Below are positions 1 through 9,730 of a stretch of DNA of 64,000 nt, piece after piece. Position 1 is the first letter of the stretch; every line of letters starts with the position of its first letter. Below the pieces are notes generated by a model. That model did no database searches and was not told where the DNA came from. It was given only the letters and a program-made list of their open reading frames with translations. A program made the translations under genes and the position numbers. The stretch is from the NCBI GenBank assembly GCA_015069495.1, contig SVIN01000003.1, positions 1 to 64,000 of the forward strand, read 5' to 3'. Source of the DNA: Clostridiales bacterium. Its GTDB lineage: Bacteria; Bacillota; Clostridia; Christensenellales; Borkfalkiaceae.

Positions 1-144
1 CAACATAATATCGCGAATACTCATAACAACAGCCTTATAAAGCTGTTCTTTACGTGCTTCTACGGGTGTGACCCCGAAATAGCGGGAAAGTTTGCCGTTG
101 ATTAGGTCTTTGGCTTCTTTCTCAGTAAATTGTTCTTTGTTCAT
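1..144 (-). CDS. glgP: Glycogen/starch phosphorylase, N-terminal fragment (cut by window edge)
   Basis: Forty-eight codons are visible, starting from an ATG at 144 with a Shine-Dalgarno sequence (TTAGGAGAGA) just upstream, and open to the left edge. The peptide contains LSRYFGVTPVEARKEQLYKA, which resembles the N-terminus of clostridial glycogen phosphorylases. That enzyme releases glucose-1-phosphate from alpha-1,4-glucan. It is the last visible gene of the glg operon, 44 bp after glgA, so the operon joins glycogen synthesis and breakdown. The identity rests on a short stretch plus context; the catalytic PLP region lies outside the window. Confidence 0.75.
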   Translation of the reverse strand, partial: MNKEQFTEKEAKDLINGKLSRYFGVTPVEARKEQLYKAVVMSIRDIML

Positions 145-188
145 ATATATTCTCTCCTAAATAGTTTTCTCTAACGTAGCGTTTCCAC

Positions 189-1730
189 TTATACTTTTAA
201 CGTTTCTTCATATAATTTTTTATATTCTTCAGCAGAATGATCCCATGAGAAATCGGTTGTTGCGACTTTCTTCATTAAGGCTTTCCATTCTTCTTTATTT
301 TTATACGTATCCATTGCTTCGTGTAATACGTACAACATATCGTAAGGATTGCAGGAATTAAAGGTAAAACCATTACCGCCGTTCCCGTAGGGTTTAATGC
401 TGTCAAACAAACCGCCAGTCTCTCTTACAACGGGTACAGTTGCATAACGGGAAGCAATCATCTGTGACAAACCGCAAGGTTCGCTGATGGAAGGCATTAA
501 GAAAATATCTGCACCAGAATAGATTTTTCTCGACAAATCCCCATTGAATGCGATATTAATCGATGCTTTCCCTTCATAACGACGCCCTAAATCGCGGAAA
601 TAGTTTTCGTAAGCGGCATCCCCTGTACCAAGCAAAACAAATTGTACGTCTTCATGTAAAATATCTTCAGCGGCCGCTTTTACCAATTCTAAGCCCTTAT
701 GAGAAACCAAACGGGTAATCATGGCGATGATAGGTACGTCCTTTATGGGCAAGCCAAGCATTTTTTGCAATTCGGACTTGCAAACTTTTTTATTTTCTAA
801 ATCATCTGCGCTGAACGAAGCAAACAAGGCTGTATCTTTCATTGGATTGTAAGAGTCAACGTCAATACCATTTAAGATACCCGTCAATTTAAACCAATTC
901 TTAGCGATGATATCTTGTAAACCATGTGCATATTCAGCCGTTTTAATCTCATTGGCATAGGTAGGGCTTACTGTGGAGAATTTTTCCGAGCACTCAATCG
1001 CCCCTTTCATGAGGTTGATGCAACCCGCATATTCCAAAAGGCTTGCGTTGGAATTGTCAATCCCGAACAAATCTTCTAAAATATCCAAAGCGTATTTACC
1101 TTGATATTCAATATTGTGAATGGTAAACAACGAGCGGATGAATTGATATTCAGGGCGTTGACAATATATCGTTTTTAAATAGATCGCAGCCAATGCGGTT
1201 TGCCAATCATGGCAATGCAATACTTCGGGGTAGAAGTCAATAAACGGTAAAATCTCCATTACTGCGCGTGAGAAAAATGCAAAGCGTTCCCCATCGTCAA
1301 AATACCCATAACAACCAGAGCGTTTAAAATACTGCTCATTATCAATGAAATAATACGTAACGCCATTTTCTTCATAGGTGAAAATACCGCAATATTGTTG
1401 ACGCCATGCAAGAGGTACGAAGATGTTTCCTAAAAAAGAAAATTTTCTTCTATATTCGGGTTTTATATCTAAATATAAAGGTAAAACCACACGAATATCA
1501 TATGCAGGATCTTTTGCCAATGCTTGCGGCAACGAACCGATTACGTCTGCAAGTCCACCCGTTGCAATAAACGGTCTCGCTTCCGAGGCAACAAATAAAA
1601 TTTTACGCTTTTGTGCAACAATCGGATCGTTTTTAACAGGTTTTTCAGGGTAATCTACGTTTTTTCCGTTTTTAATGATGACACGTCTAATTTTTACGCC
1701 CGATTTTTCAGCGCTCTGTTTTTCTTCCAT
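189..1730 (-). CDS. glgA: Glycogen synthase (ADP-glucose), GT5
   Basis: A 513-residue GT-B glycosyltransferase that transfers glucose from ADP-glucose to the growing alpha-1,4-glucan. The GT5 core begins near residue 43 after a basic extension of about 40 residues that most family members lack. The substrate-binding loop reads ATGGLADV (residues 56-63), so the Lys of the classical KTGGL motif is Ala here. The C-terminal half keeps the nucleotide-sugar region (PSISEPCGLSQMIA) and the GGLFDSI segment. The start has a good AAGGAG site 6-10 bp upstream. It follows glgD after a 75-bp gap that contains a strong hairpin, the only sizeable gap between genes in the operon before glgP. Confidence 0.93.
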   Translation of the reverse strand: MEEKQSAEKSGVKIRRVIIKNGKNVDYPEKPVKNDPIVAQKRKILFVASEARPFIATGGLADVIGSLPQALAKDPAYDIRVVLPLYLDIKPEYRRKFSFLGNIFVPLAWRQQYCGIFTYEENGVTYYFIDNEQYFKRSGCYGYFDDGERFAFFSRAVMEILPFIDFYPEVLHCHDWQTALAAIYLKTIYCQRPEYQFIRSLFTIHNIEYQGKYALDILEDLFGIDNSNASLLEYAGCINLMKGAIECSEKFSTVSPTYANEIKTAEYAHGLQDIIAKNWFKLTGILNGIDVDSYNPMKDTALFASFSADDLENKKVCKSELQKMLGLPIKDVPIIAMITRLVSHKGLELVKAAAEDILHEDVQFVLLGTGDAAYENYFRDLGRRYEGKASINIAFNGDLSRKIYSGADIFLMPSISEPCGLSQMIASRYATVPVVRETGGLFDSIKPYGNGGNGFTFNSCNPYDMLYVLHEAMDTYKNKEEWKALMKKVATTDFSWDHSAEEYKKLYEETLKV

Positions 1731-1764
1731 AAAATTCTCCTTACAATTTAATGTACTATGTTAC

Positions 1765-1797
1765 GCGCAATACCTATGCTTGACATAGGTATTGCGC
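1765..1797. repeat. Perfect intergenic hairpin between glgD and glgA
   Basis: A 14-bp perfect inverted repeat (GCGCAATACCTATG and its complement) with a 5-base loop lies between the glgD stop and the glgA start. On the transcribed (minus) strand it is not followed by a U-run, so a standard intrinsic terminator is unlikely. An mRNA processing or stability element that sets different glgD and glgA levels is an inference. Confidence 0.6.
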
Positions 1798-1805
1798 AAC
1801 TTTTA

Positions 1806-2921
1806 TTACAATCTTGTGCCCTTTTGAATGAAGTAAGGCAACTCACTGCAACCGCTGAGGGTCTTTTTATCACTAATAACAACGTTTTTATCCGTGATAA
1901 CACAATCCAATGACGTGTTTGCACCGATGATATTATCTTGCATAATGACGGAATTTCTTACCACTGCGCCCTTTTCTACTTTTACACCGCGGAAAAGAAT
2001 GGAATTTTCAACAACGCCTTCGATAACACAACCGTCGGAAATCAAAGAATTCTTCACGATAGCATTTTCACCGTACTTAGAAGGTGCACTGTCGCGGACT
2101 TTGGTATAAATATCTCGGTCGCCAAACAATTCATCACGCACGTCCTTTTCCAACAATTCCATATTGTGTTTAAAGTATGCCGACATGGAATCGATCCCAG
2201 CGTAATAACCTTGGAAGTCGTAAGAATACATCTTCAAACTATTCAAATGTTTAATCAAAATGTCGCTTTCAAAGCTGGTATAACCATGCGTAACAGCTTC
2301 TTCAATGATATGCAACAAGAATTGACGGTTGATTACCATAACGTTGATAAAAATATTGGATTTTGTACCGTCTGCAAGATGGGGAGAATGTTGAATTTCA
2401 TTCACGCGTCCATTTTCATCCGCTGAAACCAAAAGGAAATCAGAGCGACGCCCTACTTTACCATGCTTCGTCACCAAGGTGATATCAGCATTTTTTTCTT
2501 CGTGATAATCTAAAATGTCTGCAATATTAAACTTTGCAACCCCGTCGCAATCTGCCAATACAACGTATTTTTCATTACGTCTGCTCAAGAAGCCCGTGAG
2601 ACTGCACAAAGCTTCCAAACGCGTCGTATATAACTTATCGTGTTTTTCGGAGAAAGGAGGCAATAAAATTAACCCGCCGTCTTTTCTAGCCAAATCCCAA
2701 TCTTTACCGCTTCCGATATGATCAATCAACGAGCGATAGTTATTGCTGGTCATCAACCCAACGGTGGTAATCCCCGAATTAACCATATTCGACAATGCAA
2801 AGTCAATCAAACGATATCTACCGCCGAAAGGAATGGATGCCATGGTTCTTCTACGAACCAATTCGGGTACGTTTTCTTCATGTAAATTTGCAAAAATAAC
2901 ACCAATAGCAGTTTTAGCCAT
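1806..2921 (-). CDS. glgD: GlgD, catalytically degenerate ADP-glucose pyrophosphorylase subunit
   Basis: A 371-residue homologue of GlgC with the nucleotidyltransferase fold followed by a left-handed beta-helix (repeated hexapeptide-like ENAIVKNSLISDGC and NSVIMQDN segments). The N-terminal GGxGxRL nucleotide loop of GlgC is replaced by ANLHEENVPEL, which is typical of the GlgD paralogue in Firmicutes. In characterised Firmicutes GlgD pairs with GlgC and raises its activity rather than acting alone. The gene starts 13 bp after glgC; its AAGGAGG site overlaps the glgC stop codon, indicating coupled translation. Confidence 0.93.
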   Translation of the reverse strand: MAKTAIGVIFANLHEENVPELVRRRTMASIPFGGRYRLIDFALSNMVNSGITTVGLMTSNNYRSLIDHIGSGKDWDLARKDGGLILLPPFSEKHDKLYTTRLEALCSLTGFLSRRNEKYVVLADCDGVAKFNIADILDYHEEKNADITLVTKHGKVGRRSDFLLVSADENGRVNEIQHSPHLADGTKSNIFINVMVINRQFLLHIIEEAVTHGYTSFESDILIKHLNSLKMYSYDFQGYYAGIDSMSAYFKHNMELLEKDVRDELFGDRDIYTKVRDSAPSKYGENAIVKNSLISDGCVIEGVVENSILFRGVKVEKGAVVRNSVIMQDNIIGANTSLDCVITDKNVVISDKKTLSGCSELPYFIQKGTRL

Positions 2922-2934
2922 AATCTTCCCCTCC

Positions 2935-4128
2935 TTATGCTAAGATATCGTTTTCGTGTTTCTGTCCTTCGCGAACGCAAACACCGTCCGCAACGGTCAA
3001 ACCTCTGCCGAGAACCACGATTTCCGCCTGGGGATCTTTGTCTACCCCGATTTTTGCATTTTTACCTATGGTAACGTTTTCATCGATAATGGAATAAGAA
3101 ACAGTTGCACCCGCGCGTACAATGCTATTCGCCAAAATAACAGCGTCCTTAACGATTGCGCCTTCTTCAACGATAACGTTGCTACCGAGAACGGAGTTTT
3201 CTACCGTACCGTAAATTTCACAGCCAAGCGCTACCATCGAATTTTTCACGATACCGTCCTTACCGATGTATTCAGGGGGAGCAAGAGGGTTTCTGGAGTG
3301 AATCTTCCAAGTCTTATCCCCAACGTCGAATTCGGGTTTTTCACCCAAAAGATCCATGTTGGATTGCCACAAGGAAGCCACCGTACCAACGTCTTTCCAA
3401 TAACCGTCGAATTGATAGGAGAACATCTTTTCCCCTGCATTCAACATTGCGGGCAACACGTCCTTACCAAAGTCTTTCGACGAGTTGGGATTTGCGTCAT
3501 CTGCTTCCAAATAGCTGAACAATTTTTCTGCTTTGAAAATGTAAATACCCATCGAAGCAAGCGTGCTCTTAGGGATTTTGGGTTTCTCTTCAAATTGATA
3601 AATCGAACCATCGGGATTTGTATTAAGGATACCAAATCTCGAAGCTTCACTCAAGGGTACGTTGATTGCCGCGATGGTACAATCAGCCCCTGTTTTCTTA
3701 TGTGCTTTTAACATTGCAGCATAGTCCATCTTATATATATGGTCACCTGAGAGAATTAAAACGTATTCAGGATTGTACATTTTCATGAAATGCAAGTTTT
3801 GATAAATTGCATTCGCCGTACCTTCATACCAAGAAGAACGGGCTTTTGCCTGATAAGGCGAAAGGATATGTACACCGCCGTAGGTTCTGTCAAGATCCCA
3901 CGGTTGACCATTTCCGATATATTCATTCAATATCAAAGGCTGATATTGAGTTAATACACCTACGGTGTCAATACCGGAATTGATGCAGTTGGATAACGGG
4001 AAATCGATGATACGATATTTTGCCCCGAAAGCAACGGCAGGTTTTGCGATGTTCGTGGTTAAAGCGTACAATCTACTACCTTGTCCGCCTGCCAAAAGCA
4101 TAGCCACGCACTCTTTTTTTCTTTGCAT
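2935..4128 (-). CDS. glgC: Glucose-1-phosphate adenylyltransferase, catalytic subunit
   Basis: A 397-residue enzyme that makes ADP-glucose from ATP and glucose-1-phosphate, the committed step of bacterial glycogen synthesis. It has the nucleotide loop [13 protein letters not shown] (about residues 12-24), the [15 protein letters not shown] segment, [11 protein letters not shown] with the metal-binding Asp, and FEEKP. The C-terminal third is a beta-helix ([20 protein letters not shown]). It lies between glgB and glgD in one operon, 12 bp after glgB, with a GGGGG-rich ribosome site. Confidence 0.96.
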   Translation of the reverse strand: MQRKKECVAMLLAGGQGSRLYALTTNIAKPAVAFGAKYRIIDFPLSNCINSGIDTVGVLTQYQPLILNEYIGNGQPWDLDRTYGGVHILSPYQAKARSSWYEGTANAIYQNLHFMKMYNPEYVLILSGDHIYKMDYAAMLKAHKKTGADCTIAAINVPLSEASRFGILNTNPDGSIYQFEEKPKIPKSTLASMGIYIFKAEKLFSYLEADDANPNSSKDFGKDVLPAMLNAGEKMFSYQFDGYWKDVGTVASLWQSNMDLLGEKPEFDVGDKTWKIHSRNPLAPPEYIGKDGIVKNSMVALGCEIYGTVENSVLGSNVIVEEGAIVKDAVILANSIVRAGATVSYSIIDENVTIGKNAKIGVDKDPQAEIVVLGRGLTVADGVCVREGQKHENDILA

Positions 4129-4140
4129 AGAGAAGCCCCC

Positions 4141-6039
4141 TTAAATTTTATTGATTTTTTCTAAATACATGCAGCTGAGTTTAGGAAGATTGAACACAAT
4201 CGAGTGCTCCTTTCCGTGACTGCATGTTTTTTTCGTGGTATAAACCAGCTTTTTGCTGATGCCCGATCCGCCGTATTTTGACGAATCGCTATTGAAAATT
4301 ACGCGATATTTCCCTTCGGAAATACCCAAATGGTAATCGGTATAATCTTCCCCTGAGAAATTGATTAAAACCACTATAACGTTCTCGTTGCGGTCCTTTC
4401 TTTGATATGCCAAAAAGTTTCTATCGCCGTCGTTAGGCGCTAACCACTCAAACCCGTCCCAACTGTCTTCAATTTCATACAGCGCAGGCGTTGTTTTATA
4501 TAATCTGTTTAAATCCCGAACGGCAACGGATAATTTCTCGTGCAAAGGATATTGTTGCAAGAAAAATTCAATTCCTTCGGCATAATTCCATTCTTTGAAC
4601 TGCCCGATTTCCGTACCCATGAAGTTTAATTTCTTACCAGGATGCGACATCATATAACCTAAAAATGCACGTACACCTGCAAATTTTTCCTCATAAGTCC
4701 CTGGCATTTTACCAATTAAAGAGCACTTTCCGTGTACCACTTCATCATGCGAAATAGGCAGAACGTAGTTTTCGGAGAATGCATACATCATGGAGAACGT
4801 CAATTTATTATGCTCATATTGACGATAAACGGGGTTATTTTTGATATACGATAAAATATCGTTCATCCACCCCATATTCCACTTGAAATTAAAGCCAAGT
4901 CCGCCGATATTGGTGGGTTTCGTTATCATTGGCCAAGCGGTAGATTCTTCCGCAATCATCATAGCGCTGGGGAAAAATTGGAACACAGCCTCATTCAAAC
5001 GACGCAAAAAGGCAACGGCCTCCAAATTTTTATTTTCACCATAGATATTGGGAACCCATTCACCAGGGTTTTTGTCATAATCCAAGTAAAGCATCGATGC
5101 TACGGCATCTACACGCAAACCATCAATATGGTATTTATCAAAAAAGAAGATGGCGCTGGAAATTAAGAAGGAGAGAACTTCATTTCTCCCGTAATCAAAA
5201 CGCCGAGTGCCCCACCCTTTGTTTTCCATACGATCCCATTGAGAAGCCTCGTATAAAGGTTCACCGTCGAATTCGTACAGACCGAAAGCGTCCTTCGGGA
5301 AATGCGCGGGCACCCAATCAAGGATAACCCCAATCCCTGCGCGGTGAAACGCGTTAACGAGATACATGAAATCATGAGGCGTACCCAAGCGAGAAGTAAT
5401 CGAATAATATCCCGTTACTTGATAGCCCCACGAACCGTCAAACGGATGCTCGGTTACAGGCATCAATTCCACGTGCGTATACCCCATTTTTGCAACGTAA
5501 GAAACCAATTCAGTTGCCAACTCACGATAGGTTAAATAGGAACCATCCTCATGTTTTTTCCACGATAAAAGATTGACTTCGTAGATATTTACGGGAGAAC
5601 TGTAAATATTGGTATGCTTGCGCTTGTCCCAATATGACTGATCTGTCCAAGGAAACTCGGTTAATTCGTATACTTTTGAAGCATTATGAGAAGTTGTCCC
5701 TGGGGTCTCCGAATGGAAAGCATAAGGGTCAGCTTTATAAATAGTCCTTCCGTCAATTGTTTTAATGCAGTATTTATATACGTCAAAATTCTTCAAATCG
5801 GGAATAAATAACTCAAACGTTTCTCCGTCAATCATTTGCTTCATGACGTGTGTGCTTTCATTCCAATCATTAAATTCACCAACGACAGAAACCTGTTGCG
5901 CTCTAGGCGCCCATACGCGAAATACAAAACCTTTCTTTTTTTGATGCATCGCAGGATGAACACCCATCAATTCGTAGGTTTTGAAATTTTCCCCATGATG
6001 AAATAAATGTAAAGGTAAGTCTGTTTGAAAACCGTTCAT
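4141..6039 (-). CDS. glgB: 1,4-alpha-glucan branching enzyme, GH13
   Basis: A 632-residue branching enzyme that introduces alpha-1,6 branches into glycogen. An N-terminal CBM48-like module (residues about 20-110, FRVWAPRAQQVSVVGEFNDW) precedes the GH13 barrel with its conserved sites DGLRVDAVASMLYLDY (nucleophile Asp), MIAEEST (acid/base Glu) and ISHDEVVHGK. I chose the ATG at 6039 because GAGGAG sits six bases before it; an upstream in-frame ATG at 6060 overlaps this site and is less likely. First gene of the glg operon, with a sigma-A promoter about 50 bp upstream. Confidence 0.95.
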   Translation of the reverse strand: MNGFQTDLPLHLFHHGENFKTYELMGVHPAMHQKKKGFVFRVWAPRAQQVSVVGEFNDWNESTHVMKQMIDGETFELFIPDLKNFDVYKYCIKTIDGRTIYKADPYAFHSETPGTTSHNASKVYELTEFPWTDQSYWDKRKHTNIYSSPVNIYEVNLLSWKKHEDGSYLTYRELATELVSYVAKMGYTHVELMPVTEHPFDGSWGYQVTGYYSITSRLGTPHDFMYLVNAFHRAGIGVILDWVPAHFPKDAFGLYEFDGEPLYEASQWDRMENKGWGTRRFDYGRNEVLSFLISSAIFFFDKYHIDGLRVDAVASMLYLDYDKNPGEWVPNIYGENKNLEAVAFLRRLNEAVFQFFPSAMMIAEESTAWPMITKPTNIGGLGFNFKWNMGWMNDILSYIKNNPVYRQYEHNKLTFSMMYAFSENYVLPISHDEVVHGKCSLIGKMPGTYEEKFAGVRAFLGYMMSHPGKKLNFMGTEIGQFKEWNYAEGIEFFLQQYPLHEKLSVAVRDLNRLYKTTPALYEIEDSWDGFEWLAPNDGDRNFLAYQRKDRNENVIVVLINFSGEDYTDYHLGISEGKYRVIFNSDSSKYGGSGISKKLVYTTKKTCSHGKEHSIVFNLPKLSCMYLEKINKI

Positions 6040-6093
6040 GAGCATCTCCTCTTTATGCAATACGCATTAAGTATACAATACTTAGTATGTACC

Positions 6094-6122
6094 ATTATAC
6101 TACATATTTCTAAATATTTCAA
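6094..6122 (-). promoter_or_regulatory. Sigma-A promoter of the glg operon
   Basis: On the minus strand TTGAAA (6117-6122) and TATAAT (6094-6099) are separated by exactly 17 bp. The predicted start is near 6087, giving a leader of about 48 nt before the glgB ATG. Confidence 0.8.
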
Positions 6123-6168
6123 GAGTATTTTCAAAAAAAGTTCACCAAATTTTAACATTTTTTCATTT

Positions 6169-6240
6169 TATGTCACACATAGTAATTATGTCTAACAAAA
6201 TAAACAAGCTATGTCACGCATAATATCTATGTCATACATA
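6169..6240. promoter_or_regulatory. Array of TATGT-N3-ACATA palindromes upstream of the glg promoter
   Basis: Three 13-bp dyads are present: TATGTCACACATA (6169-6181), TATGTCACGCATA (6210-6222, one mismatch) and TATGTCATACATA (6228-6240). A half-conserved copy, TATGTCTAACAAA, is at 6187. Start-to-start spacings are 18, 23 and 18 bp. The array lies 47-118 bp upstream of the glg -35 box, where an activator or a looping repressor would bind. The rest of the 308-bp gap (6040-6368) is AT-rich with no reading frame of note. Confidence 0.55.
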
Positions 6241-6368
6241 GAATATTTATTATTTTTAATGTATGTTTTACCTACGCATAATACTTTGCCAAATAAAATA
6301 CGGCCCACTCCCCTTTATTTCATACGGAGAATTAGCCGTTAAAATTTGCGTATTTTAATGTTTCACGT

Positions 6369-6968
6369 CTATTGTTTCATGGTTTCGATGTAATTTAGAA
6401 TTTTTTGATACAATGCATCAAGCGTTCCATTATTTTCAATAATATAAGCGTTGGCCTCCTTTAATCTTTTCTGTCCATCTATGGAATCAGGATTAAATTG
6501 TGCCGCAATACGTTGTTCCGCATCTATATTAGAAATTCCGTCGCGGTCAATAATACTCTCAATACGTTTTGCTTTATCGCGATAAATATAAAGTATATGA
6601 TCAAAATCATTTTCAAAATTTCCTTCAAATAAAAGCGGAACTTCTGCAAATACCAGCACAGATTCACAGCTGTACATTTTTGCATATAAATCTTGCATAA
6701 TCAATGGATGAGCGATCATATTTATTTTTCTTCGATTGTCCAGGTTGTTAAATACATATTTTGCCAATAATTCTCTTGAAATATTTCCATCCACTACAAC
6801 GTCGGGAAAAAAATCGGAAACCTTGTCAATATATTCCTTAGATTGAATAATGGTTTTATATATTTCATCACAGGAATATACAGGGTAGCCCATTTGAGCA
6901 ATATATCGCAATGCAAGCGACTTCCCACTTCCAATTCCGCCCGTAACCGCAACTTTTTTTTGCGTCAT
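6369..6968 (-). CDS. coaE: Dephospho-CoA kinase
   Basis: A 199-residue P-loop kinase for the last step of coenzyme A synthesis, phosphorylating the 3'-hydroxyl of dephospho-CoA. The Walker A loop GGIGSGKS is at residues 10-17; the CoaE segments MIAHPLIM, VFAEVPLLFE and RDGISNIDAEQRIAAQ follow in order. An AAGGAGAGGG site lies directly before the ATG. It is 78 bp downstream of polA in the same direction, an arrangement common in Firmicutes, and probably co-transcribed. Confidence 0.95.
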   Translation of the reverse strand: MTQKKVAVTGGIGSGKSLALRYIAQMGYPVYSCDEIYKTIIQSKEYIDKVSDFFPDVVVDGNISRELLAKYVFNNLDNRRKINMIAHPLIMQDLYAKMYSCESVLVFAEVPLLFEGNFENDFDHILYIYRDKAKRIESIIDRDGISNIDAEQRIAAQFNPDSIDGQKRLKEANAYIIENNGTLDALYQKILNYIETMKQ

Positions 6969-7046
6969 ATCCCTCTCCTTTACAATTTTGTTTCACAAAA
7001 TATGTTCCATACTTATATTCATGAAACTGTTTCCGTGAAACATTTA

Positions 7047-9620
7047 TTATTTTGTCATATACCAATTTTCACCAATACCAACTTCCACCGTCAAAGGAAC
7101 TTGCAATTGCACAGCATTTTCCATTTCCGTTTTCAAAATTTCTGATACAGCATCCACTTCCTCTTTCGGGCAATCAATAACCAATTCGTCGTGTACCTGC
7201 AAAACGAGTTTTGCTTTAAACCCACCCTCTTTTAGCTTCTTAAATACTTGAATCATAGCAATTTTGATGATATCAGCGCTTGAACCTTGTAAGGGCATAT
7301 TCATCGCCGCGCGTTCGCCAAAGGAACGAACGTTAAAATTTGCCGATTTTAACTCGTTGATAATTCTTCTTCGCCCCAATAAAGTGCAAACGTATCCGTC
7401 TTTTTTCGCCGTTTCGACGTTTTGAGTCATATACTCTTTAACGTCAGAATAGGTTTCAAAATAACGATTGATATATTCTTGCGCTTGCTTGGGGCTAATA
7501 TTAAGGTCATTACTTAAACCAAATGCACTGATGCCGTAAATTATCCCAAAATTAACAGCTTTTGCATCTCTACGCATATCCGAAGTAACTTTGCTTAAAG
7601 GTACGTTAAAAACTTGCGCAGCAGTAGTCGAGTGAATATCTTTTCCTTCACAATACGCGTGAATCAGCTCCTTACAGCTCGAAAAATGTGCCAATAAACG
7701 CAATTCAATTTGGGAATAATCCGCATCAATCAATACGTTCCCTTCCGAGGCGGTGAATAATTTGCGCAATTCGCGGCCCTCATCTGTACGAATGGGGATG
7801 TTTTGCAAGTTAGGATTTAAACTTGACAAACGCCCCGTCTGTGTACTGATTTGACTATAAGTTGTGTGAACCTTCCCCGCGCGAATCAAGGGCTTTAACC
7901 CTTCAATATAGGTCGAATTAATTTTTTGTATCTTACGGTAACGAAGCAAATGTCGAACAATTTCGTGATTGTCAACGTATTTTTCCAATTCTTCCGCCGT
8001 AGTTTTATAACTCTTGCTTTCCTTGTTTTTCTTTGCGCCTGTGCCAATTTTTAATTTTTCAAACAAGATTTTACCAAGTTGCTGGGTAGAGTTGACGTTA
8101 AAGCGTTCACCTGCCAACTCGTAAATTTTTTCCACTAACGCATTAATTTCCGCATTGTATCGAGCTGAAAATGCATTCAATGCCGTTGAATCAACGCAAA
8201 CCCCTTCGCTTTCCATATCAAACAATACGCCAATCAAAGGCAATTCTACTTCATAGTAAAGTTTGTTTTCATCCGCGTTTAATACAGCGAGGTAATGTTT
8301 GGAAAGCCAATATAACGCATACGCCTTTGTTTTTTCAGGCAAGGAATAATAATTGATACAGAAGTCTAAATCATCGGTATTGCTTAATCCATCCGCCACA
8401 CATTTTAATATGCCCACATCTTCATACAAGCCCGTAAACTCTATCTGAAACGAGCGTAAGCGATGCAAAATCTCTTTCACATTATAGGCAATTACCTTGC
8501 GGTTTTCGGTAAAAATTACACTTAAAAGCGGTTCCAATTCATATTCGTACACCCCAACGTCCAATAACCCCGTTTTAATCGGAAGGCAATATTCTTTTGA
8601 GGAATGAGCATCAATGGAAAAGAAACGGAAAGCATTATCCGACCAATATACCGCAATTGTATTCCCCTCAACCGCTTCCACTGCCGTAGGGATAGATTCC
8701 AGCAACACCTCTTCTAATATTTCCGATTCCTCGTTATTAGGGGTACCTTGTGCAAGTTCTTCCTCTTCATCTGCAAAAATATTTTTTGTGACCAAACTTT
8801 TAAATTCCAGTTCAGCAAACTTTTCCCTTAATGCGTGCGAGAATGGCATTTTAATAAGGCATTCACTTAAAGCAATATCCAAAGGCACGTTTAAATCAAT
8901 GGTTGCCAAAGTTTTAGAGAAATATGCCATTTCTTTGCCTTCTGATAATTTACGGTGTAAAGCCCCCGAAATTTCATCAAGATGCGCATAGATTCCGTCA
9001 AGGTCGTGGTATTTTTGCAATAACCCTAAAGCCGATTTTTCACCTACACCCGCAATACCAGGGATATTATCCGACTTATCGCCCATCAGAGCCTTTTGTT
9101 CGATAATCTGTAAGGGCTCTAAACCGATTTCATCCTTAAAATTTTCCGCAGAGAGTTCCAACAAATCGCTAACCCCTTTACGGGTATAACAAACGTTAAC
9201 GCGCTCATTGACGAGCTGATAGGAATCGCGATCCCCCGTATAAACATAAGAATGCACGTCAAATTTACGTGTCAGCGTACCAATCACGTCATCTGCTTCA
9301 TAGCCCTGCAATTCACAAATATGAATGCCCATAATTTTTAATACTTCTTTCAAAATGGGCATTTGTACCACGAGTTCTTCAGGCATGGGTTTACGCCCTG
9401 CTTTATAGCCGTCATACATTTTGTGTCGGAATGTAGGCGCGTGTAAATCAAATGCCACCGCCATATACGCAGGCTTTTTATCTGAAATAATTTTCAGTAT
9501 CAATTTTATAAAACCGAAAATGCCATTGGTCGGCAAACCGTCTTTGGTAGTAAAGACGGGCGTCGCATAATACGCTCTGTTTAACAAACTGTTGCCGTCA
9601 ATTAACACGAATTTTTCCAT
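7047..9620 (-). CDS. polA: DNA polymerase I
   Basis: An 857-residue family A polymerase for Okazaki fragment maturation and gap repair. The N-terminal 5'-3' exonuclease starts FVLIDGNSLLNRAYYA and includes YTGDRDSYQLV and GDKSDNIPGI. The central domain lacks clear 3'-5' exonuclease motifs, as in many Firmicutes. Polymerase motif A is DADYSQIELRLLAHFS, motif B RRDAKAVNFGIIYG, motif C VLQVHDELVID. I chose the ATG at 9620 because the ORF can be extended 20 codons but that part is not conserved and AAAAGGA sits 10 bases before this ATG. A promoter lies about 35 bp upstream. Confidence 0.96.
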   Translation of the reverse strand: MEKFVLIDGNSLLNRAYYATPVFTTKDGLPTNGIFGFIKLILKIISDKKPAYMAVAFDLHAPTFRHKMYDGYKAGRKPMPEELVVQMPILKEVLKIMGIHICELQGYEADDVIGTLTRKFDVHSYVYTGDRDSYQLVNERVNVCYTRKGVSDLLELSAENFKDEIGLEPLQIIEQKALMGDKSDNIPGIAGVGEKSALGLLQKYHDLDGIYAHLDEISGALHRKLSEGKEMAYFSKTLATIDLNVPLDIALSECLIKMPFSHALREKFAELEFKSLVTKNIFADEEEELAQGTPNNEESEILEEVLLESIPTAVEAVEGNTIAVYWSDNAFRFFSIDAHSSKEYCLPIKTGLLDVGVYEYELEPLLSVIFTENRKVIAYNVKEILHRLRSFQIEFTGLYEDVGILKCVADGLSNTDDLDFCINYYSLPEKTKAYALYWLSKHYLAVLNADENKLYYEVELPLIGVLFDMESEGVCVDSTALNAFSARYNAEINALVEKIYELAGERFNVNSTQQLGKILFEKLKIGTGAKKNKESKSYKTTAEELEKYVDNHEIVRHLLRYRKIQKINSTYIEGLKPLIRAGKVHTTYSQISTQTGRLSSLNPNLQNIPIRTDEGRELRKLFTASEGNVLIDADYSQIELRLLAHFSSCKELIHAYCEGKDIHSTTAAQVFNVPLSKVTSDMRRDAKAVNFGIIYGISAFGLSNDLNISPKQAQEYINRYFETYSDVKEYMTQNVETAKKDGYVCTLLGRRRIINELKSANFNVRSFGERAAMNMPLQGSSADIIKIAMIQVFKKLKEGGFKAKLVLQVHDELVIDCPKEEVDAVSEILKTEMENAVQLQVPLTVEVGIGENWYMTK

Positions 9621-9651
9621 ATAATCAATATCCTTTTCCTTTTCTATATCT

Positions 9652-9680
9652 ATTTTACCACAAATAAAAAAAAATCGCAA
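9652..9680 (-). promoter_or_regulatory. Promoter of polA-coaE
   Basis: TTGCGA (9675-9680) and TAAAAT (9652-9657) on the minus strand are 17 bp apart. The promoter is divergent from the tRNA-Leu promoter, about 50 bp away. Confidence 0.55.
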
Positions 9681-9730
9681 GATTTTTATAAAAAAAGATA
9701 AAAAAAATGTAAAAATACCCCTTCAAACGC

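Noticed and set aside
2956..3711. Plus-strand open frame of 251 codons inside glgC
   Set aside because: Antisense to the well conserved catalytic subunit, no ribosome site, no known motif.
6300..6345. Possible terminator after coaE (CGGC/GCCG pairing)
   Set aside because: The pairing is short with a long loop and no T-run, so it was not listed as a terminator.
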